Shown here one piece after another: positions 17,069-26,023 of a DNA stretch of 64,000 nt. This DNA is from an uncultured Lachnoclostridium sp. Its GTDB lineage: Bacteria > Bacillota > Clostridia > Lachnospirales > Lachnospiraceae. Each line of letters begins with the position of its first letter. The first letter of the stretch is position 1. The stretch lies in NCBI GenBank assembly GCA_944381625.1, contig CALWLW010000001.1, positions 124,001-188,000 of the forward strand, read 5' to 3'. The notes beneath the pieces were generated by a model, which was not told where the DNA came from, made no database searches, and worked only from the letters and a program-made list of their open reading frames with translations. The translations under genes were made by a program, and so were the position numbers.

Positions 17069-18461
17069 CCGGGAGTACACCAATGTCCTCTGGATCATCA
17101 CCGGCGTATTCGCGCTGATGGTGGGATATCTGGTCTGGTTCCAGGCCACGGAGAGCCGCAGCGTCATCAATAACCCGTACAATGCCAGGCTGAATACTTT
17201 TGAAGAGCGGGTGGTGCGGGGGAGCATCCTGGCTTCCGACGGTCAGATCCTGGCTTATACAAAGGTGGCGGAAGATGGGACGGAGAGCCGGATCTATCCG
17301 TTTGACTGTACCTTCTCCCATGTGCTGGGCTATGCGGATTATGGCAAAACCGGGCTGGAGGACATGGGAAACTTTCAGCTTCTCACTTCCAACGCTTATT
17401 TTGTGGAACGTTTCCTCAACGAACTGCGGGGAGACAAAAATATCGGGGACAGCCTGGTGACCACGCTGGATGTGGATCTCCAGACGGCGGCCCACGACGC
17501 GCTTGGTACCAGAAAGGGAGCAGTGGTGGTGATGGAACCGGCCACCGGCAATATCCGCGCGCTGGTATCCAAGCCGGACTATGATCCGGGGAAGGTGGAA
17601 GAAAACTGGTCGGAATTAAGCTCGTCCAGGGACAGTATTCTGCTGAACCGGGCCATGCAGGGGCTTTACCCGCCGGGGTCCACTTTTAAGACGGTCACGC
17701 TGCTTTCGTACCTGCGGGAACATCAGATGGACGGCAGCGGATATGCCTTTCACTGTACCGGAAGCGTCAGCGTGGGCAATTCGTCCATAAGCTGTTATCA
17801 CGGCACTGCCCACGGCGACCTGGACCTTACGGAAGCGTTCGCCAGGTCCTGCAACAGCGCCTTCGCGGATATGGGCAGGAATCTGGATGTGGAAAGCCTT
17901 CAGACCTTGTCTGACCAGCTCTTGTTTGACTCTGATCTGCCCCTGTCGTTTCCATATAGTAAGAGTTCTTTTTCCCTGGATGAGGACGACGGGGAAGCCC
18001 TGCGGATGATGACGGCCATCGGACAGGGAGACACGCTGGTTACGCCCATGCACATGGCCATGCTGGTATCCGCCGTGGCCAACGACGGCGTGCTGATGGT
18101 CCCCCGGTTTATGGACCGTACGGAAAATTATACCGGGCAGCTGGTGGAGCGTTATTCCACGGAGACCTACGGAGAACTGATGACGGCGGAGGAAGCCGGG
18201 ATTCTGCAGGAATACATGCGGGCCGCCGTGGAGAACGGTACGGCCTCGGCTCTGGACAGCGACGCCTACATGGCGGCGGGAAAGACCGGGACCGCCGAGT
18301 ACAGCAGCGATAAAAGCAAGAGCCACGCGTGGTTCATCGGCTATGCGGCCGGCGACAAACCGGATCTGGCGGTGTGCGTGCTGGTGGAGGAGGCCGGTTC
18401 CGGAAGCGAGTACGCAGTGCCGATAGCTAAAAGAATATTTGACGCTTATTACGCGGATTAA
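17028..18461 (+). CDS. Class B penicillin-binding protein (PbpA-like transpeptidase)
   Basis: A 477-residue enzyme with a basic cytoplasmic start, one membrane anchor (~19-38), a short dimerisation domain and a transpeptidase domain. Active-site motifs are present: S218-TFK221, S273-C-N275 and K418-T-G420. It resembles the short PbpA partner of FtsW/RodA in Gram-positive bacteria. It overlaps the SEDS gene by 41 bases, so coordinated translation is expected. GAGGTGG precedes the ATG. Confidence 0.94.
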   Translation: MKKKKSRNREKRNSREYTNVLWIITGVFALMVGYLVWFQATESRSVINNPYNARLNTFEERVVRGSILASDGQILAYTKVAEDGTESRIYPFDCTFSHVLGYADYGKTGLEDMGNFQLLTSNAYFVERFLNELRGDKNIGDSLVTTLDVDLQTAAHDALGTRKGAVVVMEPATGNIRALVSKPDYDPGKVEENWSELSSSRDSILLNRAMQGLYPPGSTFKTVTLLSYLREHQMDGSGYAFHCTGSVSVGNSSISCYHGTAHGDLDLTEAFARSCNSAFADMGRNLDVESLQTLSDQLLFDSDLPLSFPYSKSSFSLDEDDGEALRMMTAIGQGDTLVTPMHMAMLVSAVANDGVLMVPRFMDRTENYTGQLVERYSTETYGELMTAEEAGILQEYMRAAVENGTASALDSDAYMAAGKTGTAEYSSDKSKSHAWFIGYAAGDKPDLAVCVLVEEAGSGSEYAVPIAKRIFDAYYAD

Positions 18462-18470
18462 GGAGCAGTT

Positions 18471-19847
18471 ATGGGACTACCGATTACATTTGTGGAGAAT
18501 ATGAGAGAGATTCTGGGAGAGGAAGGTCTGGCGGAATATCTTGAGAGCTTTGAGAAGCCAAAGTTTACCGGGCTTCGGGTAAATACCTCCAAGATCTCTG
18601 TGGAGGACTTCCTGCGCATCAGCCCTTTCCGGCTGCGCCGGGTGCCGTGGACCCGGAACGGCTTTTATTATACGGAAGAGGACGCGCCCACCCGCCATCC
18701 CTATTATTACGCGGGACTGTATTATATCCAGGAGCCCAGCGCCATGGCTCCGGCGGCGGTGCTGCCGGTGGAAAAAGGGGAGCGGGTGCTGGATCTTTGC
18801 GCGGCGCCCGGCGGAAAGGCCACAGAGCTGGGGGCAAAGCTGAATCATACGGGATTTTTGATTGCCAACGACGCCAGCGCCTCCAGGACCAAGGCTCTGC
18901 TGAAGAATCTGGAAGTGTTCGGCATCCCCAATCTTCTGGTGACCAGCGAGATGGGCGACCGGCTAGACCGGTATTTCCATGAATATTTCGATAAAATCCT
19001 CATAGACGCCCCCTGCTCCGGGGAAGGCATGTTCCGGAAGCAGGCCCACATGATCCCGGCCTGGGAGAAGCAGGGACCGGAGGTATTTGCCAGGATGCAG
19101 CGGGAGATCCTGCGCCAGGCCGCGGAGCTTTTAAAGCCGGGAGGTCTGATGCTGTATTCCACCTGTACCTTTTCCAAGCTGGAGAACGAGGGCAGCATCG
19201 ACGGTTTTCTGAACGAACACCCGGAGTTTTCCCTGGAGGAGATCCCCTGGTCGGAAGGCTTCTGTCCGGGAATGCCGGGGCTGGTGGGAAGCCGTTTCCC
19301 GCTGGAGCGGTGCGTGCGCCTGTTCCCCCACAAGATAGACGGAGAAGGCCATTTCCTGGCTCTGCTGAAAAAAGCGGGGGAGAGGACGCCCAATCCGCCG
19401 GAGACAAAAGGAAAGCCCGCGAAGCTGCCGGCGGAGCTGGAGGCTTTCTTAAAAGACGTGTCCATGCCCATGGATCTGTCCCGGATCGCGGTGAAGGACA
19501 CGAAGGTCTTTTTGATGCCGGAGGGCGTGGGACGCTGTCCGGGGCTTCGGTTCCTGCGCTCCGGCCTGTACCTGGGCGAGCTTCTGAAGAAAAGATTCGA
19601 GCCCAGCCAGGCTTTCGCCATGGCGCTGAAAAAGGACGAGTACGCGTCGGCCATCGATCTTCCTGTCAGCGATGAAAGGGTAATCCGTTACCTGAAAGGC
19701 GAGACGGTGGAGATCGAGAACGGGGAAAGCACCCGGCCGGAGGGTTGGCAGTTATTCTGCGTGGACGGATATCCGCTGGGATGGGGCAAGCTGATCCGGG
19801 GAACTCTTCGCAACAAATATTTTTCCGGATGGAGGATGAACGCATGA
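18471..19847 (+). CDS. RsmF-type rRNA cytosine-C5 methyltransferase
   Basis: A 458-residue NOL1/NOP2/Sun-family SAM methyltransferase. Visible: SAM-binding LDLCAAPGGKATELG, the catalytic region DAPCSGEGMFRK and the second cysteine in STCTFSKLENEGS. The C-terminal third carries the RsmF-like RNA-binding/PUA-like extension (PEGWQLFCVDGYPLGWGK). Predicted target is a cytosine of 16S rRNA. AAGGAG precedes the ATG, nine bases after the PBP gene. Confidence 0.9.
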   Translation: MGLPITFVENMREILGEEGLAEYLESFEKPKFTGLRVNTSKISVEDFLRISPFRLRRVPWTRNGFYYTEEDAPTRHPYYYAGLYYIQEPSAMAPAAVLPVEKGERVLDLCAAPGGKATELGAKLNHTGFLIANDASASRTKALLKNLEVFGIPNLLVTSEMGDRLDRYFHEYFDKILIDAPCSGEGMFRKQAHMIPAWEKQGPEVFARMQREILRQAAELLKPGGLMLYSTCTFSKLENEGSIDGFLNEHPEFSLEEIPWSEGFCPGMPGLVGSRFPLERCVRLFPHKIDGEGHFLALLKKAGERTPNPPETKGKPAKLPAELEAFLKDVSMPMDLSRIAVKDTKVFLMPEGVGRCPGLRFLRSGLYLGELLKKRFEPSQAFAMALKKDEYASAIDLPVSDERVIRYLKGETVEIENGESTRPEGWQLFCVDGYPLGWGKLIRGTLRNKYFSGWRMNA

Positions 19848-19866
19848 ATGGTTCCGGATGGAGGAT
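19823..19866 (+). repeat. Duplicated Shine-Dalgarno/start region before the RsuA-type gene
   Basis: The 15-mer TTCCGGATGGAGGAT occurs at 19823-19837 and again at 19852-19866, each followed within a few bases by ATGAATG. The first copy overlaps the end of the RsmF gene; the second supplies the ribosome-binding site of the next gene. The first ATG (19844) opens only a 10-codon frame ending over the real start. Confidence 0.8.
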
Positions 19867-19872
19867 AGATGA

Positions 19873-20586
19873 ATGATGCGGCTGGATAAATACCTGTGCG
19901 AGACGGGTTTTGGTACCAGGAGCCAGGTGAAAGCCCTGCTGAAAAAAGGGCTGGTGCAGGTGGACGGCGAGACGGCGAAACGGCCGGAGCTGAAGATCGA
20001 CGAACACCGGTCGCAGGTGACCTGCGCCGGTATGCGGGCGGTCTACCAGGAACATGTGTATCTCATGATGAATAAGCCCCAGGGCGTCCTCTCCGCCACT
20101 GAGGACCGCCGGCAGAAGACGGTGCTGGACCTGGTGGAGGAAAAGGCCGCGGACCGGCTGTTCCCGGTGGGACGGCTGGACAAGGACACGGAAGGCCTTC
20201 TTCTGCTAACCGACGACGGGGAGCTGGCCCACGCCCTGCTGTCGCCCAAAAAGCACGTGGACAAAGTCTATGAGGCGGAAATTCAGGGACAGGTGGGACA
20301 GGAGCATGTCCGCCGCTTTGCGGAGGGGCTGGACATCGGCGAGAAACGGCCCACCCTGCCGGCAAAGCTGGAGATCCTTTCCTCCGGGGAGACAAGCCGC
20401 GTGCGGGTCACGATCCGGGAAGGAAAGTTCCACCAGATTAAAAGGATGTTTCAGGCAGTGGGCTGCCAGGTGACGGCACTTCGGCGGCTGTCCATGGGAA
20501 GTCTCTGTCTGGACGAAGGGCTGGAGCCGGGAGCATACCGGGCCCTGTCCCCGGAAGAGTTAGAGCGTTTGAAGGAGCATATCTGA
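19873..20586 (+). CDS. RsuA/RluB/RluF-family rRNA pseudouridine synthase
   Basis: A 237-residue enzyme with an N-terminal S4 RNA-binding domain (RLDKYLCETGFGTRSQVKAL) and a pseudouridine synthase core: MMNKPQGVLSA, the catalytic motif PVGRLDKDTEGLLLLTDDG with its Asp, and KFHQIKRMFQAVG. Either of two adjacent ATGs (19873, 19876) may be used. It lies in a run of rRNA-modification genes and its stop shares a base with the next start. Confidence 0.93.
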   Translation: MMRLDKYLCETGFGTRSQVKALLKKGLVQVDGETAKRPELKIDEHRSQVTCAGMRAVYQEHVYLMMNKPQGVLSATEDRRQKTVLDLVEEKAADRLFPVGRLDKDTEGLLLLTDDGELAHALLSPKKHVDKVYEAEIQGQVGQEHVRRFAEGLDIGEKRPTLPAKLEILSSGETSRVRVTIREGKFHQIKRMFQAVGCQVTALRRLSMGSLCLDEGLEPGAYRALSPEELERLKEHI

Positions 20587-22526
20587 TGAAAGATGGTTTC
20601 CTGCCCGTAAGCCGGGCGGATATGGAAAAACAGCAGCTCGAACAGTTGGATTTTGTCTATATATCGGGGGATGCCTACGTGGACCATCCGTCCTTTGGCG
20701 CGGCCATCATCACCCGGCTTTTGCAGTCCAAGGGATACACGGTGGGGATCATTCCTCAGCCGGACTACCGGGACGCGGAGAGCATCACGGCGCTGGGGGA
20801 GCCGCGCCTGGCGTTCCTGGTGTCCGCCGGCAATATGGACTCCATGGTGAACCATTATACGGTGGCGAAGAAACGGCGCAGGACCGACGCCTATTCTCCG
20901 GGCGGCGAAGGAGGACACAGGCCGGACCGGGCGGTGATTGTCTACTGCAACCTGATCCGGCAAAAATACAAGGAGGTTCCGGTGATCGCAGGGGGGATCG
21001 AGGCGTCTTTACGGCGTCTGGCTCATTACGATTACTGGTCGGATTCCCTGCGTCGTTCCATCCTCCTGGAGAGCGGAGCGGACCTGATCTCCTACGGGAT
21101 GGGAGAACGGTCGATCCTGGCCATCGCGGAGGCGCTGGATCAAGGCGTCCCGGTGCGGGAGCTGACGGACATTCCCGGCACTGTCTGCAAGGTGCGCTCC
21201 CTGGAGCGTGCGGAAGACTGTATCCTTCTGCCGGATTATCGGGATATGGTAAAGGACAGGAAAAAATACGCCGAGAGCTTCTATATTCAATACTGCAATA
21301 CGGACCCGTTCCAGGGAAAACGGCTGGCCGAGCCCTACTCGGACCACTGTTACGTAGTGCAGAATCCGGCGTCAAAGCCGCTGACCATGGAAGAGATGGA
21401 CGAGGTCTACGGGCTTCCTTACCAGAGAACCTGGCATCCCATGTATGAGGAGGCGGGCGGGATCCCCGCCCTGGCTGAGGTGAAATTCAGCCTGACCAGC
21501 TGCAGGGGATGTTTCGGAGCGTGCTCTTTCTGCGCCCTGACCTTCCATCAGGGCCGGATCGTGCAGGCCAGGAGCCACGAATCCCTGATCCGGGAGGCCA
21601 GAATCTTAACCGAAGACAGCGGATTCAAAGGGTATATCCATGATGTGGGCGGCCCCACGGCGGATTTCAGAGAGCCGGCCTGCAAAAAGCAGATGACGAA
21701 GGGCGCGTGCCCCGGCCGCCAGTGCCTGTTCCCGGAGCCCTGCCCCAACCTGAAAGCGGATCATGAGGACTATATCACGTTGCTCCGTAAGCTGCGCGCC
21801 CTGCCCAGAGTGAAAAAGGTGTTCATCCGTTCGGGCATCCGTTTCGACTACGTGCTGGCGGATAAGAAGAGCCGGTTCCTGGAGGAACTTTGCCGGTACC
21901 ATGTGAGCGGACAGCTGAAGGTGGCGCCGGAACATGTGTCGGACCGGGTACTGGCCTGTCTTGGCAAGCCCAGGCACGCCGTCTATGAGGAATTTGCCTC
22001 CCGCTACCGGAAGACCAACGAGCGGCTGGGGCTGAAACAGTACCTGGTTCCTTACCTTATGTCCTCCCATCCGGGATGCACCATGAAGGAAGCGGTGGAG
22101 CTGGCGGAATACTGCCGGGACCTGAAGTATATGCCGGAGCAGGTGCAGGACTTTTATCCCACTCCCTCCACCATATCCACCTGTATGTACTGCACGGGGC
22201 TGGACCCCAGAAATATGCAGCCGGTCTACGTGCCCAGAGATCCCCATGAAAAGGCCATGCAGAGGGCGCTGATCCAGTACCGGGACCCGAAGAACCGGGC
22301 GCTGGTGGAGGAGGCGCTGAAGAAGGCCGGGAGGACGGACCTGATCGGTTATGGTCCCAAATGCCTGCTGCGCCCGGCGGGGAGCGGCAAAGGCCGGGGC
22401 GGCGCGCCGAAGCCGCAAGTCGGTCAGGGCCGCGACGGAGCATCGAGCCAGGGCAGGGGAAAGAACACTAGTGGACATAAGAAGAAAACCATACGAAACA
22501 TACACCGCAGGAGCAGCCAGAAATGA
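20586..22526 (+). CDS. YgiQ-family radical SAM protein
   Basis: A 646-residue protein with an N-terminal B12-binding-like Rossmann region (SFGAAIITRLLQSKGY) and a radical SAM core. The [4Fe-4S] motif is SCRGCFGACSFCALTFHQG (C-x3-C-x2-C). Further marks are KVAPEHVSDRVL and the DFYPTPSTISTCMYCTGLDP segment. The last ~60 residues are a basic, low-complexity tail rich in Arg, Lys and Gly. The reaction of the family is not known. Starts on the stop codon of the previous gene. Confidence 0.92.
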   Translation: MKDGFLPVSRADMEKQQLEQLDFVYISGDAYVDHPSFGAAIITRLLQSKGYTVGIIPQPDYRDAESITALGEPRLAFLVSAGNMDSMVNHYTVAKKRRRTDAYSPGGEGGHRPDRAVIVYCNLIRQKYKEVPVIAGGIEASLRRLAHYDYWSDSLRRSILLESGADLISYGMGERSILAIAEALDQGVPVRELTDIPGTVCKVRSLERAEDCILLPDYRDMVKDRKKYAESFYIQYCNTDPFQGKRLAEPYSDHCYVVQNPASKPLTMEEMDEVYGLPYQRTWHPMYEEAGGIPALAEVKFSLTSCRGCFGACSFCALTFHQGRIVQARSHESLIREARILTEDSGFKGYIHDVGGPTADFREPACKKQMTKGACPGRQCLFPEPCPNLKADHEDYITLLRKLRALPRVKKVFIRSGIRFDYVLADKKSRFLEELCRYHVSGQLKVAPEHVSDRVLACLGKPRHAVYEEFASRYRKTNERLGLKQYLVPYLMSSHPGCTMKEAVELAEYCRDLKYMPEQVQDFYPTPSTISTCMYCTGLDPRNMQPVYVPRDPHEKAMQRALIQYRDPKNRALVEEALKKAGRTDLIGYGPKCLLRPAGSGKGRGGAPKPQVGQGRDGASSQGRGKNTSGHKKKTIRNIHRRSSQK

Positions 22527-23119
22527 AGAAATTACTAAAAGGAACATACGGATATCTGAACCAGAATAAAAAGAGAGCCTGGGTCAAGGCGTTTTTGATG
22601 CTGCTGGTTCCGTTTCTCATCCTGATTGCGGGGTGGGCGGTGAATAAAACCCGGCTGAACCCGGTCACGGTGGCGGCGGTGGTCTTGAGCCTTCCCGGCT
22701 GCAACCAGGTGGTGCACGCCATCATCGCCAGCAGATACCGTTCCATAGACTCTGCCTTGTATGAAGAGACAGAGGCGGCCAGGGGAGACTGTCTGGCGCT
22801 CTATGAGAGCGTGCTCACCAGTTATGAAGAGACGTTCACGGTGGACTGCCTGGTGATCTCAGGGCGGGATATCGCGGGCTATACCAGCGATCCCAAAACC
22901 AATGGGGACCGGGCGGGGGAGCACATCAAAAAAATGCTCCGCGCCAATTCCTATAAGCAGAACGTAAAGATTTTCACTGAGAAGAAAGCGTTCCTGGAGC
23001 GTGTCCGCAGCCTTGCGGAGCGTACGCCGGAGGAAGTCCCGTTTAAGGAGGACGACCGGTATCCGGGCCTTGGCAGGGACGAGATCATTCAGTACCTGAT
23101 CATGGCCATCTCTCTATAG
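22523..23119 (+). CDS. Conserved membrane protein of unknown function
   Basis: A 198-residue protein with two predicted membrane helices (residues ~23-40 and ~47-70) after a basic N-terminus, then a soluble domain of ~120 residues. The soluble part has DCLVISGRDIAGYTSDPKT and KIFTEKKAFLERVRSL, with alternating helices and strands. I do not recognise the family. It overlaps the YgiQ gene by four bases (ATGA) and is followed 11 bases later by a pseudouridine synthase, so it belongs to the same operon. Confidence 0.75.
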   Translation: MKKLLKGTYGYLNQNKKRAWVKAFLMLLVPFLILIAGWAVNKTRLNPVTVAAVVLSLPGCNQVVHAIIASRYRSIDSALYEETEAARGDCLALYESVLTSYEETFTVDCLVISGRDIAGYTSDPKTNGDRAGEHIKKMLRANSYKQNVKIFTEKKAFLERVRSLAERTPEEVPFKEDDRYPGLGRDEIIQYLIMAISL

Positions 23120-23130
23120 GACGGTAATAT

Positions 23131-24087
23131 ATGAAACAGATCACAGTTAATCAGAATGAGGCGGATCAGCGGCTGGACCGGCTGCTGGGCAGATATCTGA
23201 AAGAAGCGCCCAAAAGCTTCCTGTACCGGATGCTCCGCAAGAAAAATATCACGCTCAACGGGAAGAAAGCGGACGGCAGCGAACGCCTCCGGGTGGGGGA
23301 CGAGATCCGGGTCTTTTTATCTGACGAGACCTGGGACAAATTCGCCGGGACTGCCCCGAAACACGGGACAGTCTGGCCGGAGACGGAGCTTTCCATTATC
23401 TATGAGGACGAGCATGTGCTGCTGGTCAACAAGCCGCCGGGCATGCTCTCCCAGAAGGCGCAGGCGTCGGACGTGTCCCTGAACGAATATGTGCTGGGAT
23501 ATCTTTCCCGTACCGGCCAGTGGAAGGAATCGGATCCGTTCCGCCCTTCCGTGTGCAACCGTCTGGACCGGAACACCAGCGGGATCGTGGTCTGCGGCAA
23601 ATCCCTGCCGGGGCTGCGTATCATGTCCCAGACCCTGAAAGACCGGAGCCTCCATAAATATTACCGGTGCCTGGTATCCGGCGCGGTGGAAGAGGAGCAG
23701 TATCTGGAAGGGTATCTCTGGAAGGACGCCAAAACCAACCGGGTGCGGATCCTGGACAGCGGTCGGGAGGGGGCGCAGTATATTGCCACCAGATACCGCC
23801 CTGTGGGCCGGTACCACGGTGATACCCTGCTGGAGGTCTGCCTGATCACCGGCCGATCCCATCAGATCCGGGCGCATCTGGCTTCTGTGGGTCATCCGGT
23901 GGTGGGAGACGCCAAATACGGGGATCCGGCGGTGAACTTACGTTACAGGAAAGCGTACGGGCTGAAAAGCCAGTTTCTTCATTCCTGCCGGCTGGAGCTT
24001 CCCACTCTGCCTTCCCCGCTGGAATCGCTGTCGGGAAAGGTATTCGAGGCGGAGCTTCCTCCGGTGATGGAACGGATTTTACAATGA
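23131..24087 (+). CDS. RluA-family pseudouridine synthase
   Basis: A 318-residue enzyme: S4 domain at the N-terminus (ADQRLDRLLGRYLKEAPKSF), then the RluA catalytic core with LLVNKPPGMLSQ and the catalytic-Asp motif CNRLDRNTSGIVVCGKS, and LITGRSHQIRAHLASVGHP. Likely target is 23S rRNA, or tRNA, uridine; the exact site cannot be read. It ends the operon that began near ftsW. Confidence 0.93.
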   Translation: MKQITVNQNEADQRLDRLLGRYLKEAPKSFLYRMLRKKNITLNGKKADGSERLRVGDEIRVFLSDETWDKFAGTAPKHGTVWPETELSIIYEDEHVLLVNKPPGMLSQKAQASDVSLNEYVLGYLSRTGQWKESDPFRPSVCNRLDRNTSGIVVCGKSLPGLRIMSQTLKDRSLHKYYRCLVSGAVEEEQYLEGYLWKDAKTNRVRILDSGREGAQYIATRYRPVGRYHGDTLLEVCLITGRSHQIRAHLASVGHPVVGDAKYGDPAVNLRYRKAYGLKSQFLHSCRLELPTLPSPLESLSGKVFEAELPPVMERILQ

Positions 24088-24140
24088 TAAAAGTACGATG
24101 ATGGATTGCATTCGATAACAGAAGGGAACATAAAAATATT

Positions 24141-24692
24141 ATGTCAACTTGGAACACCAGAGGGCTCAGGGGCTCCACGCTGGAGGATATGATCAACCGC
24201 ACCAACGAGCGGTACCGGGAGAAGGGGCTGGCCCTGATCCAGAAAGTGCCCACGCCCATCACGCCCATCAAAATCGACAAAGAACACCGGCACATTACCC
24301 TGGCTTATTTCGACCAGAAGAGTACGGTGGACTACATCGGTGCCGTACAGGGGATTCCGGTCTGCTTTGACGCGAAGGAGTGCCATGAGAGGACCTTTCC
24401 CCTCCAGAACGTACATGAGCATCAGGTGGAATTTATGATGGATTTCGAGCGGCAGGGAGGAAAGGCCTTCCTGATCATCCACTATACCTCCCAGCAGAAA
24501 TTCTATTACCTGCATATTCGTCAGCTCTGGAATTTCTGGAACCGGGCCAGGGAGGGCGGCCGCAAGAGCTTCCGGCTGGAGGAACTGGATCCGGCGTATT
24601 TCTTTGAATCTTCCAGAGGATTCCTGGTGCCTTACCTGGAGCCTTTGCGCCGGGACCTGGAAACGGAACCGGAGACGCCCGGAGAGGCGTAA
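24141..24692 (+). CDS. recU: Holliday junction resolvase RecU
   Basis: A 183-residue endonuclease that resolves recombination junctions in Firmicutes. It begins with the RecU-type WNTRGLRGSTLEDMINRTN and has KVPTPITPIKID, STVDYIGAVQGIPVCFDAK (D and the E/K pair of the nuclease active site) and the C-terminal PYLEPLRRDL. AAGGGA lies 13 bases upstream. In many Bacillota recU sits beside ponA; here it is alone before the his operon. Confidence 0.93.
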   Translation: MSTWNTRGLRGSTLEDMINRTNERYREKGLALIQKVPTPITPIKIDKEHRHITLAYFDQKSTVDYIGAVQGIPVCFDAKECHERTFPLQNVHEHQVEFMMDFERQGGKAFLIIHYTSQQKFYYLHIRQLWNFWNRAREGGRKSFRLEELDPAYFFESSRGFLVPYLEPLRRDLETEPETPGEA

Positions 24693-24715
24693 AAGCCGGG
24701 ATCTGGAGACGGAAG

Positions 24716-24785
24716 TTGACAATTAAAGAATGCATGGTATAATAACTACTGGTGTTGCTTTTTCATATTAGCACTTTACCATGCA
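24716..24785 (+). promoter_or_regulatory. his operon promoter with overlapping inverted repeat
   Basis: TTGACA (24716-24721), 16-base spacer, TATAAT (24738-24743): both hexamers are perfect consensus. A perfect 9-base inverted repeat, TGCATGGTA (24731-24739) and TACCATGCA (24777-24785), has one arm over the -10 box and one in the leader. This suggests a repressor operator pair. The ~80-base leader is too short for a T-box. Confidence 0.7.
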
Positions 24786-24831
24786 AAAGCATTTACAGAG
24801 CAAAGTATTTTCAGACAAGGAGAATGACGGG

Positions 24832-26010
24832 ATGTACAATCAGATTCTGCATACGCCGGAGGGAGTCCGGGACATTTATAATGGAGAATGCCGGAGGAAA
24901 AATCATATCCAGGATTCTCTGCACCGGGTACTGCAGAGCTATGGTTATGAAGATATCCAGACGCCCACCTTTGAATTTTTCGATGTGTTCAGCCGGGAAG
25001 TGGGGACGGTGCCCTCCAGGGAGCTGTATAAATTTTTCGACCGGGAGGGGCATACGCTGGTGCTCCGTCCGGACATCACGCCGTCCATCGCCAGGGCCGT
25101 GGCCAAATATTTTACGGAAGAAGACATGCCGGTGCGGCTCTGCTACACGGCCAATACCTTTATTAACCACTCGGATTTCCAGGGGCGTTTAAAGGAGACC
25201 ACACAGATCGGCGCGGAGCTGGTGGGCGACGGAAGCGTGGAGGCGGACGCGGAGATGATCGCCATGGTGATCCAGTCCCTGCTGGCCTGCGGCCTGAAAG
25301 AATTCCAGGTGAGCGTGGGGCATGTGGGATTTTTCAAAAGCCTTCTGAAAGAAGCCCATCCGGATGAGGAGATGGAGCGGGAACTGAGGGAATTTATCTC
25401 CAACAAAAATATCTTCGGCGTCCGGGAACTGCTGGAGCCGCTGCCCATCGCGGCGGGACTCAGAGAGGCGTTTGCCGAGCTTCCCAACCTGTTCGGGTCC
25501 TGGGAGGTGCTGGACAGGGCGGACCGGTGCGCGGTGACGGAGGACGCGAAGCGCGCGGTGGACCGCCTTAGAAGGATAGGGGAGCTGGTGGCCTGCTACG
25601 GATTTGAAAAATACCTGGCCTTTGATCTGGGCGTGGTGAGCAAATACAAATATTATACGGGCATTATCTTCCAGGCCTATACTTACGGAACCGGGGAGCC
25701 GGTGGCCAAGGGAGGCCGTTACGATACGCTGATGGATCATTTCGGGAAACCGGCGCCGGCCACGGGCTTCGCGTTTGTGGTGGACCGTCTCATGAGCGCC
25801 CTGTCCAGACAGAAGATCGGAGAAGAGCCGCAGGAGCCGCGGGTGCTGATCGTTTACCGGGCGTCCCAGGCGAAGAAGGCCATTGAAAAGGCCGTGGAAT
25901 ACCGGAGACAGGGGATCGCGGCGGAGATGGCCCAGGAGCGCATCGGGAAAGATTATCAGGCATATGCCGAAAAGAACGGGATCCGGGAGATCATCCGTAT
26001 AGAAGGATAG
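24832..26010 (+). CDS. hisZ: ATP phosphoribosyltransferase regulatory subunit HisZ
   Basis: A 392-residue paralogue of histidyl-tRNA synthetase that activates short-form HisG. It shows class II aaRS motif 2-like LRPDITPSIARAVA, the histidine-binding segment YYTGIIFQAYTYGTG and KGGRYDTLMDHFG; the anticodon-binding domain is reduced. The ATG at 24832 has AAGGAG nine bases upstream; an in-frame ATG at 24781 lies inside the inverted repeat and is rejected. First gene of hisZGDB-IE. Confidence 0.95.
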   Translation: MYNQILHTPEGVRDIYNGECRRKNHIQDSLHRVLQSYGYEDIQTPTFEFFDVFSREVGTVPSRELYKFFDREGHTLVLRPDITPSIARAVAKYFTEEDMPVRLCYTANTFINHSDFQGRLKETTQIGAELVGDGSVEADAEMIAMVIQSLLACGLKEFQVSVGHVGFFKSLLKEAHPDEEMERELREFISNKNIFGVRELLEPLPIAAGLREAFAELPNLFGSWEVLDRADRCAVTEDAKRAVDRLRRIGELVACYGFEKYLAFDLGVVSKYKYYTGIIFQAYTYGTGEPVAKGGRYDTLMDHFGKPAPATGFAFVVDRLMSALSRQKIGEEPQEPRVLIVYRASQAKKAIEKAVEYRRQGIAAEMAQERIGKDYQAYAEKNGIREIIRIEG

Positions 26011-26023
26011 AGGAAGGTACAGC

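Noticed and set aside
24750-24831. T-box or riboswitch before hisZ
   Set aside because: Only ~80 bases from predicted start to ATG; no T-box sequence (GGGTGGNACCGCG) and no terminator hairpin.
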